DNA of 64,000 nucleotides from Hibiscus mutabilis (GCA_019671005.1 CM033747.1:25757188-25821187); one strand, 5' to 3'. Shown: positions 37,500 through 48,612, counted from the stretch's first letter. The notes: generated from the letters alone by a model not told the origin. Numbers and translations: made by a program.

Positions 37500-38640
37500 T
37501 ACATTAGCCTTTCCATGATGATATTCAATTGCTCAATCATAATCCTTAAGTAACCCAATCCATCGGCATCGTCTCAAATTCAATTCATTTTGCGTGAGCA
37601 GATACTTCAAGCTCTTACTGCCAACTCCAAGTTATGAGTAAGATAATTACGCTCATGTACCTTGAGTTGTCTCGAGGCATAAGCTACAACTTTTCCTTCT
37701 TGCATAAGGACGCAACCAAGTCTATTTAAGGACATCACTGAAAACCACAAAATCCTTACCCGACTCCGGTTGGGTCAGAACTGGTGCTTTTGTCAAGTAA
37801 GCCTTTAGCTGGTCAAAACTCTATTGTCTCTTCTCGTTCCACTTTGAAAAGAACTCCTTTTCGAAGCAATTTGGTCATAGGGCTGCTATGATAGAGAACC
37901 CCTTGACAAAGCGCTGGTGGTAACCCGCCAAACCAAGGAAACTATGAACCTCTTAAATATTTCTCGGTGGTTTCCACTTAACTACAACCTGGATTTTTAA
38001 GATCTATACGGATCCTTTCCTACCAAAACAATATGGCCCAAAAAGGTCACATCAGACAACCAAAACTTACACTTGTTAAACTTAGCAAACAATACCTTTT
38101 TTCGAAGGGTCTAAAGCACAATGTGAACGTGATAATCATGTTCCTCTTCTAAGCTAGAGTACACCAAGATGTTGTCGATGAAGACAACTACAAACTGGTC
38201 CAAGAAAGGCTAAAAGATAATGTTCATCAAATCCATGAATGTCGTTGGAGCATTTGTGAGACCAAACGACATCACCAGAAACTCATAATGGTCATAATAA
38301 ATTCAAAAAGTAATCTTATGAACATCTCCATCTTTAACCTTAAACTACTAATAACCCGATCTCAAGTCGATCTTGGAAAACACGCGAGCACCCTTTAACT
38401 GGTTAAACAAATCATCAATACTAGAAAGAGGATAACAATTCTTTATCGCTACCTTGTTTAGTTGGTGATAGTCTATACATAACCTCGTGGATATATCTTT
38501 CTTTTTCACAAACAGAACAGGAGCACCCCAAGGCGAAACACTCGGTCGAATGAACAACAACTCTTGAAGTTGATTCTTCAACTTTTTAAGTTTAGTTGGT
38601 GCCATACGATATGGAAAATGGACACCAATGCTACCCCGAT
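37500..38640 (-). pseudogene. Chromovirus reverse transcriptase and RNase H remnant
   Basis: The frame 38605-38348 has [30 protein letters not shown] and IDLRSGY, the fingers and palm start of Ty3/gypsy RT. Near 38171-38185 the minus strand reads VVVFIDNILVYS. The usual FIDD pair has become FIDN (GAC to AAC in the second position). RNase H traces lie at 37540-37790 ([30 protein letters not shown]). Stops and frame changes run throughout. Confidence 0.85.
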
Positions 38641-38659
38641 AACACCTCGATCCTAAAAT

Positions 38660-39200
38660 CTAGCTTTCGATCAAAAGGCAACCCAAAAAATTCCTCAAAA
38701 AAGTATCAACGAATTTACGTATAGTCCGAAAACTTTTAGATGTGAGACAAAGAATCTTCGTGTCTACCACGTGAGCTAAGAAAGCCTCACATCCCTGTAG
38801 TAGTATGTCTCGAGCCGATATGGCTGAGATCACATTGGAAAGGCAATGATTTATTTCACCTTGTATGAGCAACCTTTCTTCACTGGATATACGAAATGTC
38901 AAACTCTTTGCCCAATACCTCAAGCTGACATCATACTCAAATAACCAGTCTATACCGAAAATCACATCGAACTCTTGAAAGAGTAATTCTATCAAATCTT
39001 CTGGGAATATATGTACTTGAATCTCGACCGAACACTGGCGATACACCTTGTTCACCAAGACATCAAACCTCATAGTACTGTTCACACAAACTCTAACTTC
39101 TAAATTCTCAGCTATAATCCCCTACCCTTGGCAAATCTCACTATGAATGTAAGAATGGGTGGACCTAGAGTCCACCAAAGTAACAACGGGAAAAGAGAAT
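38660..39200 (-). pseudogene. Chromovirus aspartic protease remnant
   Basis: Near 39160-39185 the minus strand reads VVTLVDSRSTHSYIHSEI, the retropepsin active-site region in which DSG has become DSR. Downstream (39085-38660) are VNKVYRQCSVEIQVHIFPEDL and FDVIFGIDWL, the usual second half. The catalytic aspartate is kept, but the conserved glycine is lost. Confidence 0.8.
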
Positions 39201-40449
39201 AGGGCAAAGGTACTTAAAATCACATTTGTATCCTCGCAGTCATCCCTAGCCTTCACAACATGCTATCTCGCTGGAGCTCTAACAGTAAATCTTTCAGTGC
39301 CTCTACTCTTCTGTCCTGACATAGATCTCGATCTTTCTCTGTCAAGACCTCAACCCCTCTATCCCGACTGATGAGACCTCTAAGACTAGGTTGGGGCACC
39401 ATAACTAGCTTGGGGATAATCCCCAATAAAGTGGTATGTAGATCCGCACCCATAACAGGTCTTAGGTGTACAAAAGAACTCCCTTGAGTGGCGTTGTCAA
39501 TATCATTCGCACGGATGTCGAGCCGATGACCCAGATAAACCTCCTACACTCATCATAGACGAGAAAGTCGAATGTCTTCTCCGATAACATGATTTAAACC
39601 TATGATTTGACCTCTGCCATTGGTTCATATTTTTTCTATTAGAATCTTGAGAATATCTAAACCTCTTGCCTGAACTCTGAGACGAAGCCCTAGTTTTGTA
39701 GGTCCTGAACTGACTTTGGGACCCTCTAACATGTCCTTGAACCAGACTCCCAACATGCTCGAGGGAGCTGGCGTTGTTGGCTAACTCCGTAAATTTCTTA
39801 CATGGATTAACAGTCACATACATCTACAACTTGAGTTTTAGAACCTGACGGAACCTTTTATATCTTAAATCCTCTATTGCAACTAACTGGAAAGCAAATC
39901 TACTTGGCCATAAGAACTCATATTCATACTTGAACACTATCCAATTCTTTTACACCAAGTAAGAAAACTAGTTTCTTAACACATCCATCTGGGCTTCCCC
40001 AATGTACTTGTTCTTTAACTCCTTCAAGAAGTACTCATAAGTGGATAGTGCGGGGTGTAATCCCATTTCCAGTGTCTCCCACCACTCTCTAGCATTACCT
40101 TTCTAAAGAGAGCTAATGCAATCAAGTTTGTCATTTGGTCTGCACTGCATATGTTTAAAGGCCCTTTGAATACCTTGCCGCCGCTGATCTATATCAACCG
40201 GGTTACAATCACCCATGCCACAGAAATCTTTAACCTTATATACATGGATCTTCTCTACTAAGATCTGTCGAGGTGCATCAGATGGTCTAGGTAAGGCCCT
40301 AACAAGGCGACAGAGAAAGTCATTCAAATTTCAAAAGTATACGGTATCACCCCCTTCGTATCCTGGAGATACTCATCCTTATAGTCATCTCCTAAAGGTG
40401 CATGACTCTCGTCACGACCATTGTTACCATGGTTTGCACCACTTGGCAT
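39201..40449 (-). pseudogene. Chromovirus gag remnant
   Basis: Likely start ATG at 40449 (MPSGANHGNNGRDESHA). Blocks in separate frames: 40327-40103 (VKDFCGMGDCNP, QRAFKHMQC, NDKLDCISSL, capsid), 39823-39503 (ELANNASSLEHVGSLVQGH, basic region), and a zinc knuckle at about 39408-39460 reading CYGCGSTYHFIGDY, whose last cysteine has become tyrosine. The arrangement matches Tekay-type chromovirus gag. Confidence 0.78.
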
Positions 40450-40587
40450 GGCGAATTCTAAAATCAAAGGAAAACATAGGAAGCACATTGATTCCCAATC
40501 TTGGAATAGTACAATCTTAATTTTAGAGGCTTGTATCCACTAAACACCTTACGAAAACTCCCATATACCCTGGGGATTTCCTAGAAG

Positions 40588-40603
40588 CTAGGCTCTGATA
40601 CCA
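40588..40603 (-). promoter_or_regulatory. tRNA-iMet primer binding site of the chromovirus
   Basis: The minus strand reads TGGTATCAGAGCCTAG, complementary to the 3' end of initiator tRNA-Met, five bases inside the 5' LTR. Confidence 0.9.
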
Positions 40604-40608
40604 CTAAA

Positions 40609-42718
40609 TATAACACCTCGATCCCACAAGATCTGAGACACTATACTCGGGTTACCCTAAACCGGGCCATAAAAATTTTGTTTGGTTTTAAATCCCAAGT
40701 TTAGCCAAAAATAACATTAAAACAAGACATTTAAATAAATTTTATAATAACTTTAAGTTCAAAATTTAAATGGAGCTTCGTATGAATTAAACATCGTATA
40801 TCAAAATAGAGTTACAGACAAACTATGGTAAGGTCCTATGGATACATAGCCCTACAACTAAAATCAAGATACTATACTCGAGTTGATTCGGTGTTGGGGA
40901 AATCCTCGTTGATTTGCTCCTTACAAAATAGTTACCTGTCAGCTTATGTACGAAAAAACAACACATCCGCACATTGATCTAACAAAGCTTAATGGTACAT
41001 ATCGACTCTAGAAAACTTCATGGTGATCATAAAAGTAAGCATGCATGAGTAAGCAATGACCATAATGCATGAATAAGTAAAACAAACACTAACAACCATC
41101 ACTGTGGTAACCAAACCTGTTAGCCCGGAACCACTAAGACATTGGGCTATCCATAAGTGCACTCGGGACCACTTAAACATCGAGTACCAAACTATGTATC
41201 CAGAACCACTTAGATATCGAATATTGTGCCACGCCACGTACCCAGGACAACTCAAACATCAGGCTATATATGATACTTACCCAAACTACAAAGCCATCGG
41301 GTAGAGAATGCCACTCAATACCACTTAAACATCGAGTACATTGACATAGATATGTAAAGCAATACTTACCTCGGGTATCCGGATCCCATACCAATCAATT
41401 ATAAATCCATCTAAGGCTCATAAGGCCCATATTCAGTACAAGGCAAGTAACATCATTTAAATAAGGCATCCAAGTCATAGATCAACTAAGGGGCTAAACA
41501 TTTCAATTACTATATTCGATTTGGCCGCACAAGCCCTTTACCAAAATTCCAACATAATTGGGCAGTGCCCACATAGGGTAACGGTACGGCTCAGCACGTA
41601 TCGGTACTCGGCTATGAGTATGGTACTGAACCCCGTACCGATACCAAAACACGCAACTAGAATTATCTAAACCTATACGTAGCAGTACGAGTTGACCCGT
41701 ACCGATACTTGCTTGAGTGGCGTATTAGTACCAGTTGAAGGCCGTAAACTCAATTCATCCTTGTTCTTAAAATTAATAAGAGTGTATTGATACTATCCCT
41801 CGGGTGCCGATATCGAAACCTATAAATGGCTTTCCAAGTCACAAGATTCCACTCAACCCCCCCCCCAAATTTGACCTACATGGTAGTTTCATGCTCCCAA
41901 AAGTGTATTAGGATTATTATAAGCACACTATGGCTCTTTAAACATGTTGATAACAGAAATTACCAAGATTTCAAGAACACCCAAAGGTCATCATGCTTAA
42001 CCAACCAACACATCAAAGCTCAACAAATGCAAGGCAATCACATTTTATGAGAAACATGAAGCACATTAGAGATGAAGATGTACTAAACTTGCTTCAAAAT
42101 CACGTAATCCTCTTCCTAGCAAGGTCCTCCTTACTTATTCTCTTGGTCTTTGGTGTGGGATGGTTCTCCAACTTCTTTCACTAATCAATGAGTGTAAAAT
42201 GAAGTGTTACACTATAAGAGGGTTAACAAGGAACCTTTAAAACCAATTTACATATCAAAATTTGTCCTAAGACACCCTCCTACCAAGAACCCCACAAAAA
42301 CCCATTTTTACAACTTTCCACCATTTCCTTAGATTTTTACCTCCAAACGTAGATCTTGAAATGTAGATTACGAATCTAAGGTTTCCTTCACATTACTAGG
42401 TGTTTAAATCAACAAAGTTTGCACCTTTTTCACGAGTGAAGGTATGGGATGAAGAAGAGAGATAAAGATGGTGTAGTAATGAAGATGATGCAATAGTGTA
42501 TCTTTTGTCTCCCCAAAAGCCACGTCTCAACAAATAGAAATCAAGGAAATTCAGCCTTTCTTTCAAATTTTGGGTTAATTACCTCACAAATCCTGCATCT
42601 TTCTCTCTTGTTACCCTCTTGTCATCTCTTAAGCCCACAAGATCATCCTCACACTATCAAGGAGTCCATATCCTCGAGTCAGCGGTAGTCCGTTGACTCA
42701 AGTTTTCAGGTAGTTTCA
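40609..42718 (-). repeat. 5' LTR of the chromovirus
   Basis: Partner of 33760-35926. A deletion of about 60 bases near 42650 and a decayed outer end (GTAGTTTCA) explain the length difference. It shows the same two internal arrays at 41110-41370 and 41575-41815. A C10 run lies at 41861-41870. Confidence 0.85.
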
Positions 42719-42723
42719 AGTAC

Positions 42724-43189
42724 CGATACAGAAGTCTACATATCGATACGCAAAGTCCAAAAGAGACAATTTTGTCTCCTTTTTGTCATGCCTTGTATGC
42801 TTATTGAATTTCTTATATATGATATGTTTGATTGAATTTCTTGTGTTTATTTTTTCTATTTAATTGAAATTCAATTTTTTTTCTCTTGAATTGTTAGATT
42901 AACAATTTTGTTTATTCTTGATTAAGGGTGAGTCATTTTTTCATGTTTAAAATCCTTTTTAGTCTACTCTCTATTGTTATCATGCTTTAAAGTGATTTCA
43001 AACTTTGTTTTGAATTATTTTTTATATAACAAAAAGGGGAGAGATATGTTAGAAAAATTAACTTTCAAAAAGAAAAAATGAAAACTTTAAATATTTTCTA
43101 CACATATTCTCTTTTTCTAAAATTATGTTTTAAAGGGAGAGATTTTCAAAAAAATTCAAGTGATTTCGTTATATCAAAAAAGGGGAGAT
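42724..43189 (+). other. Right part of the copia interior
   Basis: It continues the copia sequence interrupted at 33759 and begins CGATACAGAAGTC with another CATATCGATACG soon after. It is AT-rich, non-coding, and ends with the polypurine tract before the right LTR. Confidence 0.7.
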
Positions 43190-43809
43190 TGTTGAGATAA
43201 AAATTTTGATATAACTTTTATGAAAAATGTTTTTAGACTTAAACATATTTCAAAAATAATTCAAAGTTCACAAAACTTGAAAAATATGTTTAAAATGTTT
43301 TGACTAAAACCCTATATCGAATATATCTTCAAAAAGTCAAAATCTAGCCAATTTTCAGTGTTTTAATGAAGGTTTTGATACCCCTTTAGGTGGTTTTGAA
43401 ACCATCGAAGCAATAAAGCCTGAAACCCAAAATTAGGTAATCAGATTCGAAACTCTGTCAAGGTTTCAAAACTCCCCAGCCTGATTTTCGGAACCAGGGC
43501 CCTGCAACGGCTAGCTTTTCGTTTGGAAACCCCCAATGGTTCCAAAACCCCTACAATGATTTCCAAACCTCTATGTAGGAGAGCAATTAATACTCGATTT
43601 TAATGGCTCCCAACGCCTAGTAAGGTCATGAATTCATGTATAGAGAAAGTGTTTTGTGCTTGTAAAATCTATTTTTTTCATCAGAACACACTTGGTTTAG
43701 AAGTCAAAACACTATAAATCCTTGTGCAAAATTTTAAATTCTTATTGCTTTCACCAATTTCATTCAATCCCCTCTTGGCGTATTTAGTTGATAATATTTG
43801 AGCCCACCA
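43190..43809 (+). repeat. 3' LTR of the nested copia element, with deletions
   Basis: Matches 30679-31659 at both ends but lacks about 360 internal bases, including most of the segment equivalent to 31140-31500. Confidence 0.8.
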
Positions 43810-44010
43810 AAATTTATTATTGGGTCTTTGCCTGATTAGTTAAGCTACAATGTAGAGTTTCTACGTTGTTCAAAGGTTGAATAGAATCTCCGTAGGGGAG
43901 AACTATTATGCAGATAAAATTTGTCATTTCGCTGTAGTAGGAGCAATACTATAACATATTTTTCCCCCTCAAATTGCTTGAATTTCATTGTTTCTTTTTC
44001 TTCTGGACAA

Positions 44011-44118
44011 TTGAAAAATACTAGGGAAGCAGCAAACATTACCTTAGCAGGCGATACTATTGGGGCGATATCAATTGCAGGTCTCACCAGAAAATATTCA
44101 AGGAGTTTACATGGTATT
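44011..44118 (+). pseudogene. Captured exon 2, succinate dehydrogenase subunit 6-like
   Basis: Reads LKNTREAANITLAGDTIGA followed by ISIAGLTRKYSRSLHG. Placed after the exon 1 end (DPVHGPT), this continues without a gap in the SDH6 order I recall (HGPTLK..REA, then a glycine-rich membrane segment and KYSRSPHG). The acceptor would be the AG before TTGAAA, but the sequence reads GGACAA, one G-to-A change from CAG. After HG the similarity stops, so the rest of the gene was not captured or was lost. Confidence 0.6.
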
Positions 44119-44303
44119 GGTACTCTTAATCCTTATTCTCTTTGGTCATATTATTAAGCTATGAAACAATGAAGATCAAAATCCACACTGACAATTTTCA
44201 GCAATAGGAAGTTTGTGGTTGATGTGACTGCGAGGGTGACCTTTGAAATAATTAGGTCCATAGTAGAGTTTTTATGGTGAAATCTGCACATATGATATGA
44301 CGG

Positions 44304-44548
44304 TGGAAAATGAGTTGAATTTATTACTTTTAATTATGATTAATTTAATTGAATCTATAAATATATAAGACTAAATTTGTTATTATACAAATTTTTATAA
44401 TTACAACGTTACCCCTTTAACGGCCTTTAACGGTTGAGTTACTATTTTATTACAAAACATAAAGTTTAATTGTTATTTTATAAAATTTAAAAGTTTAGTT
44501 ATTATTTTATTTGTTAACAAAATTCAATGATTATTTTGGTACTTTATC
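44304..44548 (-). repeat. Right terminal inverted repeat of the MULE
   Basis: The reverse complement starts GATAAAGTACCAAAATAATC and pairs along about 240 bases with 29864-30096. The exact 9-bp duplication follows it at 44549-44557. Confidence 0.8.
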
Positions 44549-44557
44549 AAAAATAAA

Positions 44558-45228
44558 TTATTATTAAAATCTTAATTATGCCTTATAACCTACTAGTAAT
44601 ACCTAGACTAATTAAAAACTTAACGGTTTTTTGTATTTAATTACTTTAAACAGTGTAATCTTTGTTGAGTTATAAATTGTTGTGAATTAATAAAAAAATT
44701 ACTTCAAATGGTTATAAAGTTTAATCATGGTGTGGGTCAAGCGACCAGTTGTATTCCATCACCCAGCTGTACACGTTCTCTCTATATTTTTTATATAAAA
44801 TATAATTTGATTGAAAATGGAGTATATATTAAAGCTGTAGGCCCTCAAAATTCTTAAACTCACCCTAGCTAATATATTCCAACATATCTGGGTATAGGCC
44901 CCAGGCAAAGCGTAGGTCATGGGCCATTAGTCTTATTGTCCTGGTCCAAGGACGACTTGTTAAAAAAATTAAAACTTTAAAATTTATAAAGAAATTTAGA
45001 TATTTTAAAGAATCTAGGAATTAAAAGAAAAACAAGTCACGTGTCAGAATATAATAGGATGATGAAATTTTTTTAACGATCTTTGACTAAAATATTTATT
45101 TAACAAAACGAAACGTTAGACACTAATTTGGCCCGAAACAAAATTCAAACACCAAACTATTTGAGCATCTTTCTGACGTTTTAACCCTCTTTCATTATGA
45201 TTTATTTCGGAGTTTATAATACCAACTA
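44558..45228. other. Non-coding spacer with an inverted repeat copy
   Basis: No gene. 44940-45188 is the inverted partner of 27297-27560. The rest is AT-rich. The duplication AGATC that bounds the next element starts at 45229. Confidence 0.6.
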
Positions 45229-45233
45229 AGATC

Positions 45234-47942
45234 TGTAGACACTCATTTTTGTCCAGGTATATTAATGTATTATAATACTATTAAGTGTGTTGATATGTCA
45301 TTATGTGAATCTATGTTCTTATGTATGTCATATATAATTGCATTATAAATGGCTATTGTATGTACATGTATGTACGCATATAATATTTATGTGTTGCATG
45401 TGGCTAAGGTATGTCGTATATATACAAAGTTATGAGTACGTAAATATGTATACACATATTATTATTAGTTATTATTATCAGTATTGGGTTAGTGATATTC
45501 AAAACAGATCCAATCCAAATTGAAAACCCAAATAAATTTAATTGTCCAAAAGTCCATTTACAGTAAATATCCAAACCCAAATTCTTACAAGGCCCAACCA
45601 GCCAGACAAGGTTAATCCTAAAACCCTACTCTTTTCTTTCTTATGAGCAGTCAAATCTGGGCCGTCCGATCAAATTTTGATCTAACGGTCCAGATCGAAG
45701 GAGAACACCCCGACAGCTGGCCACGTGAAGTCCACGCGTGGGCTGTTAGACTTCCACGCACACATGACACGCACGCTCTATGCCCCTCATATTACCGTGC
45801 ACCACGTGTCGCCATCTTATGCAGCCCTTCCTTCTTTGGATTGAACCTCGGTCGTCTGACTCATACGCAAACACAGTCGTTAGATCACGTTTGATCTAAC
45901 GGCCTAGATTGAATCTGGAAAATAAAGACTCCTCATATCCCCATCAAACGGTCGTCCTTCTTTCCCGCTGTCACCGTCCTTCCACTAGTCCTCCAACCAC
46001 CGAGCATGGGCGAAATCGGGCGAAAATAATAAAGAAAGAAAGAAATGTCAGAATCAAAAGTCAGCAACAGTTTTTACATTTAAAGTTTACCTATTATTGT
46101 AAACAAAGATCAAGGGATATATAGATCTAATCTCTTTCACCTCTGTAATGGGATTTTTCCAGAATCAAATAACAAAAGAAATCAAGATTTCCAGTAAGCC
46201 TCTCAACTTCTTTCTTTTTGCATGCATTCGTAAAAGCCAACAAAAACAATAAAAATAGCAAATAAATAAGGGAAGGTTTGGGGTTTACCTGAGTCGTTAG
46301 GTCTTTTTTTCCGGTGAAAAGCCCTAGATCTCCGATCTGACTGGGTGAACTGATGGGGGCCGTATGTTTCGGTATAGGATTAGGGTTTCATTTTTTGAAA
46401 GCAAAGAAAGTTTTTACAAAAAATCTAAAGGCGGTTGGTTGTGCCGATGGGCGATTGGTCGATGATGGCTTGTGGCGGCCGGTACGACCAAGTCTTGCCG
46501 AGACTAGAGAAACACGGCGGCCGAGAGGTTTTTTCTAGGGTCTGAGGGCTCGGCCGAAGAGAGAAAAAGAGGGAAAATGGGGGTTATGCGTTTTTATAAA
46601 AATTGAAAAAAATGAAAAAAAGAGTTTAATGAATCAGGATACACGTTTTTATAGACTTTATTTTTTTTAAAAATGGTAAAATCACTCATAAGTCCCTCCG
46701 CATTCCTGCTTTCTCAATATTAATCATTTCGTCTTTTAAATTCTCCCCGGGGTCCCTAAAAGTTTTAGAAAAATTCTAATTTCGTCCCTTAATCTTTAAA
46801 TTCAGACTTAAGAGGGGTAAATTACCCCATAAATCCTTTCGTCCCACTTTCATTTTTCAGTTTTAGCCTGCCGCTTGGTTTAATTGCACTAAAGGTCCCC
46901 CACGTTTTAACCATTTTCCAATTACATCCCCATTTCCCTTAGTTTCTTTTAAAAGGGTTGTTTACATTTTCACTCCCTTTACCTTTTTACAGCCTACATT
47001 TTGGTCCCTGTTATTTTAATATCATTTAAGTTCAGTCTTATATTTATTTATTCATTTATTTGTTTATTTCTTGTGTTGTTTATATTTGTTTTATATTATG
47101 TTTTTGTGTCATATTTGTGTTTGTTTTATTTACTTATTCGATACACTTTACTTGTTTTTACGTTTAATGTATTATCGTTTATATATATTTATTTTGTTTG
47201 TTTTATATGTATTAATGTTTATCTACCTTTTCATATACTTATACATACACAGTTGGTACTATATAATATGCTTGGCATGTATACCTTATTGTGTTATCTA
47301 TGTATGTTTTTTATTATTATGAACATACTAACTAATGTTATGTATGTTATATATTATATTATTTAGGTAATTCATTGTATATGTTAATATTATGTTTTTG
47401 CACATTAATGTTGTGTATAGTGTATATTGCTTTTACATCATGGAAGATTTATTTTAATTATTATTTTCCCATACATGCACATGTGTCTTATTTAATACTT
47501 GTTTAATTTTTATTATTTCATGTATTTTAAATCTACCGTATTTATTTTATCGTGTTTAGTTTTAGGCCTTTTTAATCCTGGTATTCTAGTGGGAGTGTCA
47601 TCCCGGTCTCCGGGTGTCATCTCTTTTGGTACCGAGGATCGAGGCAAGTTTCAATATTTGATCCTTATTTTTCAGAATTAATCATTGAATTAAATCGACC
47701 TTTTATTTTTCTTAATAATTACGATACGAACCCGTTAGGTACCAATTTTGGACGGTGTGGGGTGCTAATCCTTCCCCATCCGTAAACGACTCCCGAACTC
47801 AAAGTTTTAAAAATCTCTGGTTTTGTTCTCGATGTCCGGTCTACCTAATCCAAATGACCGGTGGCGCTCCATAAAAAATATATATGAGTTTTCTTAAAAT
47901 TCTCTTTTTAAATAAAATTATTTATAAAAAATAGCCGCTACA
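45234..47942 (+). repeat. 5' LTR of the second Tat element
   Basis: 2709 bases, TGTAGACACTCATTTTTGTCC to AATAGCCGCTACA. The segment 45640-46560 is comparatively GC-rich and 46990-47480 is very AT-rich. The last 250 bases (GACGGTGTGGGGTGCTAATC and onward) match the minus-strand end of the LTRs at 1656 and 8644. Confidence 0.85.
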
Positions 47943-47945
47943 GCA

Positions 47946-47963
47946 TTGCGACTCTACTGGAGA
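47946..47963 (+). promoter_or_regulatory. tRNA-Arg-type primer binding site
   Basis: Reads TTGCGACTCTACTGGAGA, three to four changes from the tRNA-Arg complement TGGCGACTCCACTGGGGA. Confidence 0.7.
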
Positions 47964-48612
47964 CCAAATGTTTGTTTTTTTTTTAAATAATAAAATAAAA
48001 TAAAAAATGAGTTAAGCCTTAGTTGAGATCGTATCATAATTATTAAAGAAAATTTGAATTCGGTTTAGTTTAATTTTTAGTTCCTAAAGTCTTGTTTGTT
48101 TACTTTTTACATCATATAGTAGTCTTAGAACCTTTAGGAGGAGTGGTTACTTCGCTTCGTTGGGGTTTCACCTCCGTACAATGTTATAATTCACTTCAGG
48201 AATTCGGTCCTTATATTTCGTGAGATTTTCACCTCCGTATGGTATAAGGGTCGCATTCCCTCGAATCGATGTCCAAGCGACAGTTCGAGTACCGTTCTTT
48301 TTAGAATCGAACCTCATATAGTGAACCATAGAGTTTACCTTTTAGAGCCTAGTCGTTATGCTGCCCGTTTAAAAATAACCTTGTAGGTCTTGTTTTGCTG
48401 TTGCTACATATATCTTCCTTATATGCTGTAAATGGTCATATTATTTTGTTGTTAGAGTAGTTAACTTGTGACATTCATTTATTCGATTCTTTCTCCATAC
48501 TGACTTGTTTTATTTGTTGTTGTTTTTTTCCTTTTACCTTTCGCATGTAATTTGCATATCATATCAGTGTGGTGTTGATTCAAAAAGAGGTTCACTTTAG
48601 AAGGCATTCGGC
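47964..48612 (+). other. 5' leader of the second Tat element
   Basis: Untranslated. It contains two loosely repeated copies of a motif ending TTTCACCTCCGTA (about 48165-48180 and 48228-48240), the second in the context TTTCGTGAGATTTTCACCTC with CGTATGGTATAAG. It corresponds to the duplicated motif in the other Tat leader. Confidence 0.6.

Larger units (their letters stand above)
33760..42718 (-). mobile_element. Ty3/gypsy chromovirus (Tekay/Del-like), nearly complete but dead
   Basis: 8959 bases with LTRs at 33760-35926 and 40609-42718, an exact 5-bp duplication AGTAC (33755-33759 and 42719-42723), a tRNA-iMet primer site, a polypurine tract and gag-PR-RT-RNaseH-IN in order on the minus strand. 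It sits in the interior of the copia element. Joining the flanks recreates AGTACCGATAC. The LTRs are clearly more diverged (around 10 percent by eye) than those of the Tat element at 1656, so this insertion is older. Confidence 0.9.
30679..43809 (+). mobile_element. Ty1/copia (Sirevirus-like) element without pol, split by a gypsy element
   Basis: LTRs 30679-31659 and 43190-43809 (the latter carrying deletions) both start TGTTGAGATAAA and end near CCCAACA or CCCACCA. Flanks are GAATT (30674-30678) and AAATT (43810-43814), one transition apart. A polypurine tract, AAAAAAGGGGAGAT, precedes the right LTR. The interior encodes a gag-like remnant with zinc knuckle and coiled coil only. It lies in the intron of the gene fragment captured by the MULE. 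Removing the nested gypsy element leaves about 4.17 kb. Confidence 0.82.
29864..44548 (+). mobile_element. Pack-MULE-like transposon carrying a host gene fragment
   Basis: Terminal inverted repeats of about 235-245 bases (29864-30096 and 44304-44548) are flanked by an identical 9-bp sequence, AAAAATAAA, at 29855-29863 and 44549-44557. Long inverted ends plus a 9-bp duplication are the signature of Mutator-like elements. No transposase is present. Between the repeats lie two exons of an SDH6-like gene in plus orientation. Their intron holds the copia element 30679-43809. Without that insertion the transposon is about 1.55 kb. The duplication is AT-rich, which weakens it a little, but it coincides exactly with the repeat ends. 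Confidence 0.78.

Noticed and set aside
27297..45188. Outer inverted pair as proven transposon ends
   Set aside because: The bases outside (TGTTTCTAA and TCTTTCATT) are only loosely similar, and the repeat may be two separate insertions. Kept as a hypothesis only.
45643..46538. Open frames in the GC-rich part of the second Tat LTR
   Set aside because: They lie within an LTR, have no similarity to known proteins, and the composition alone explains them.
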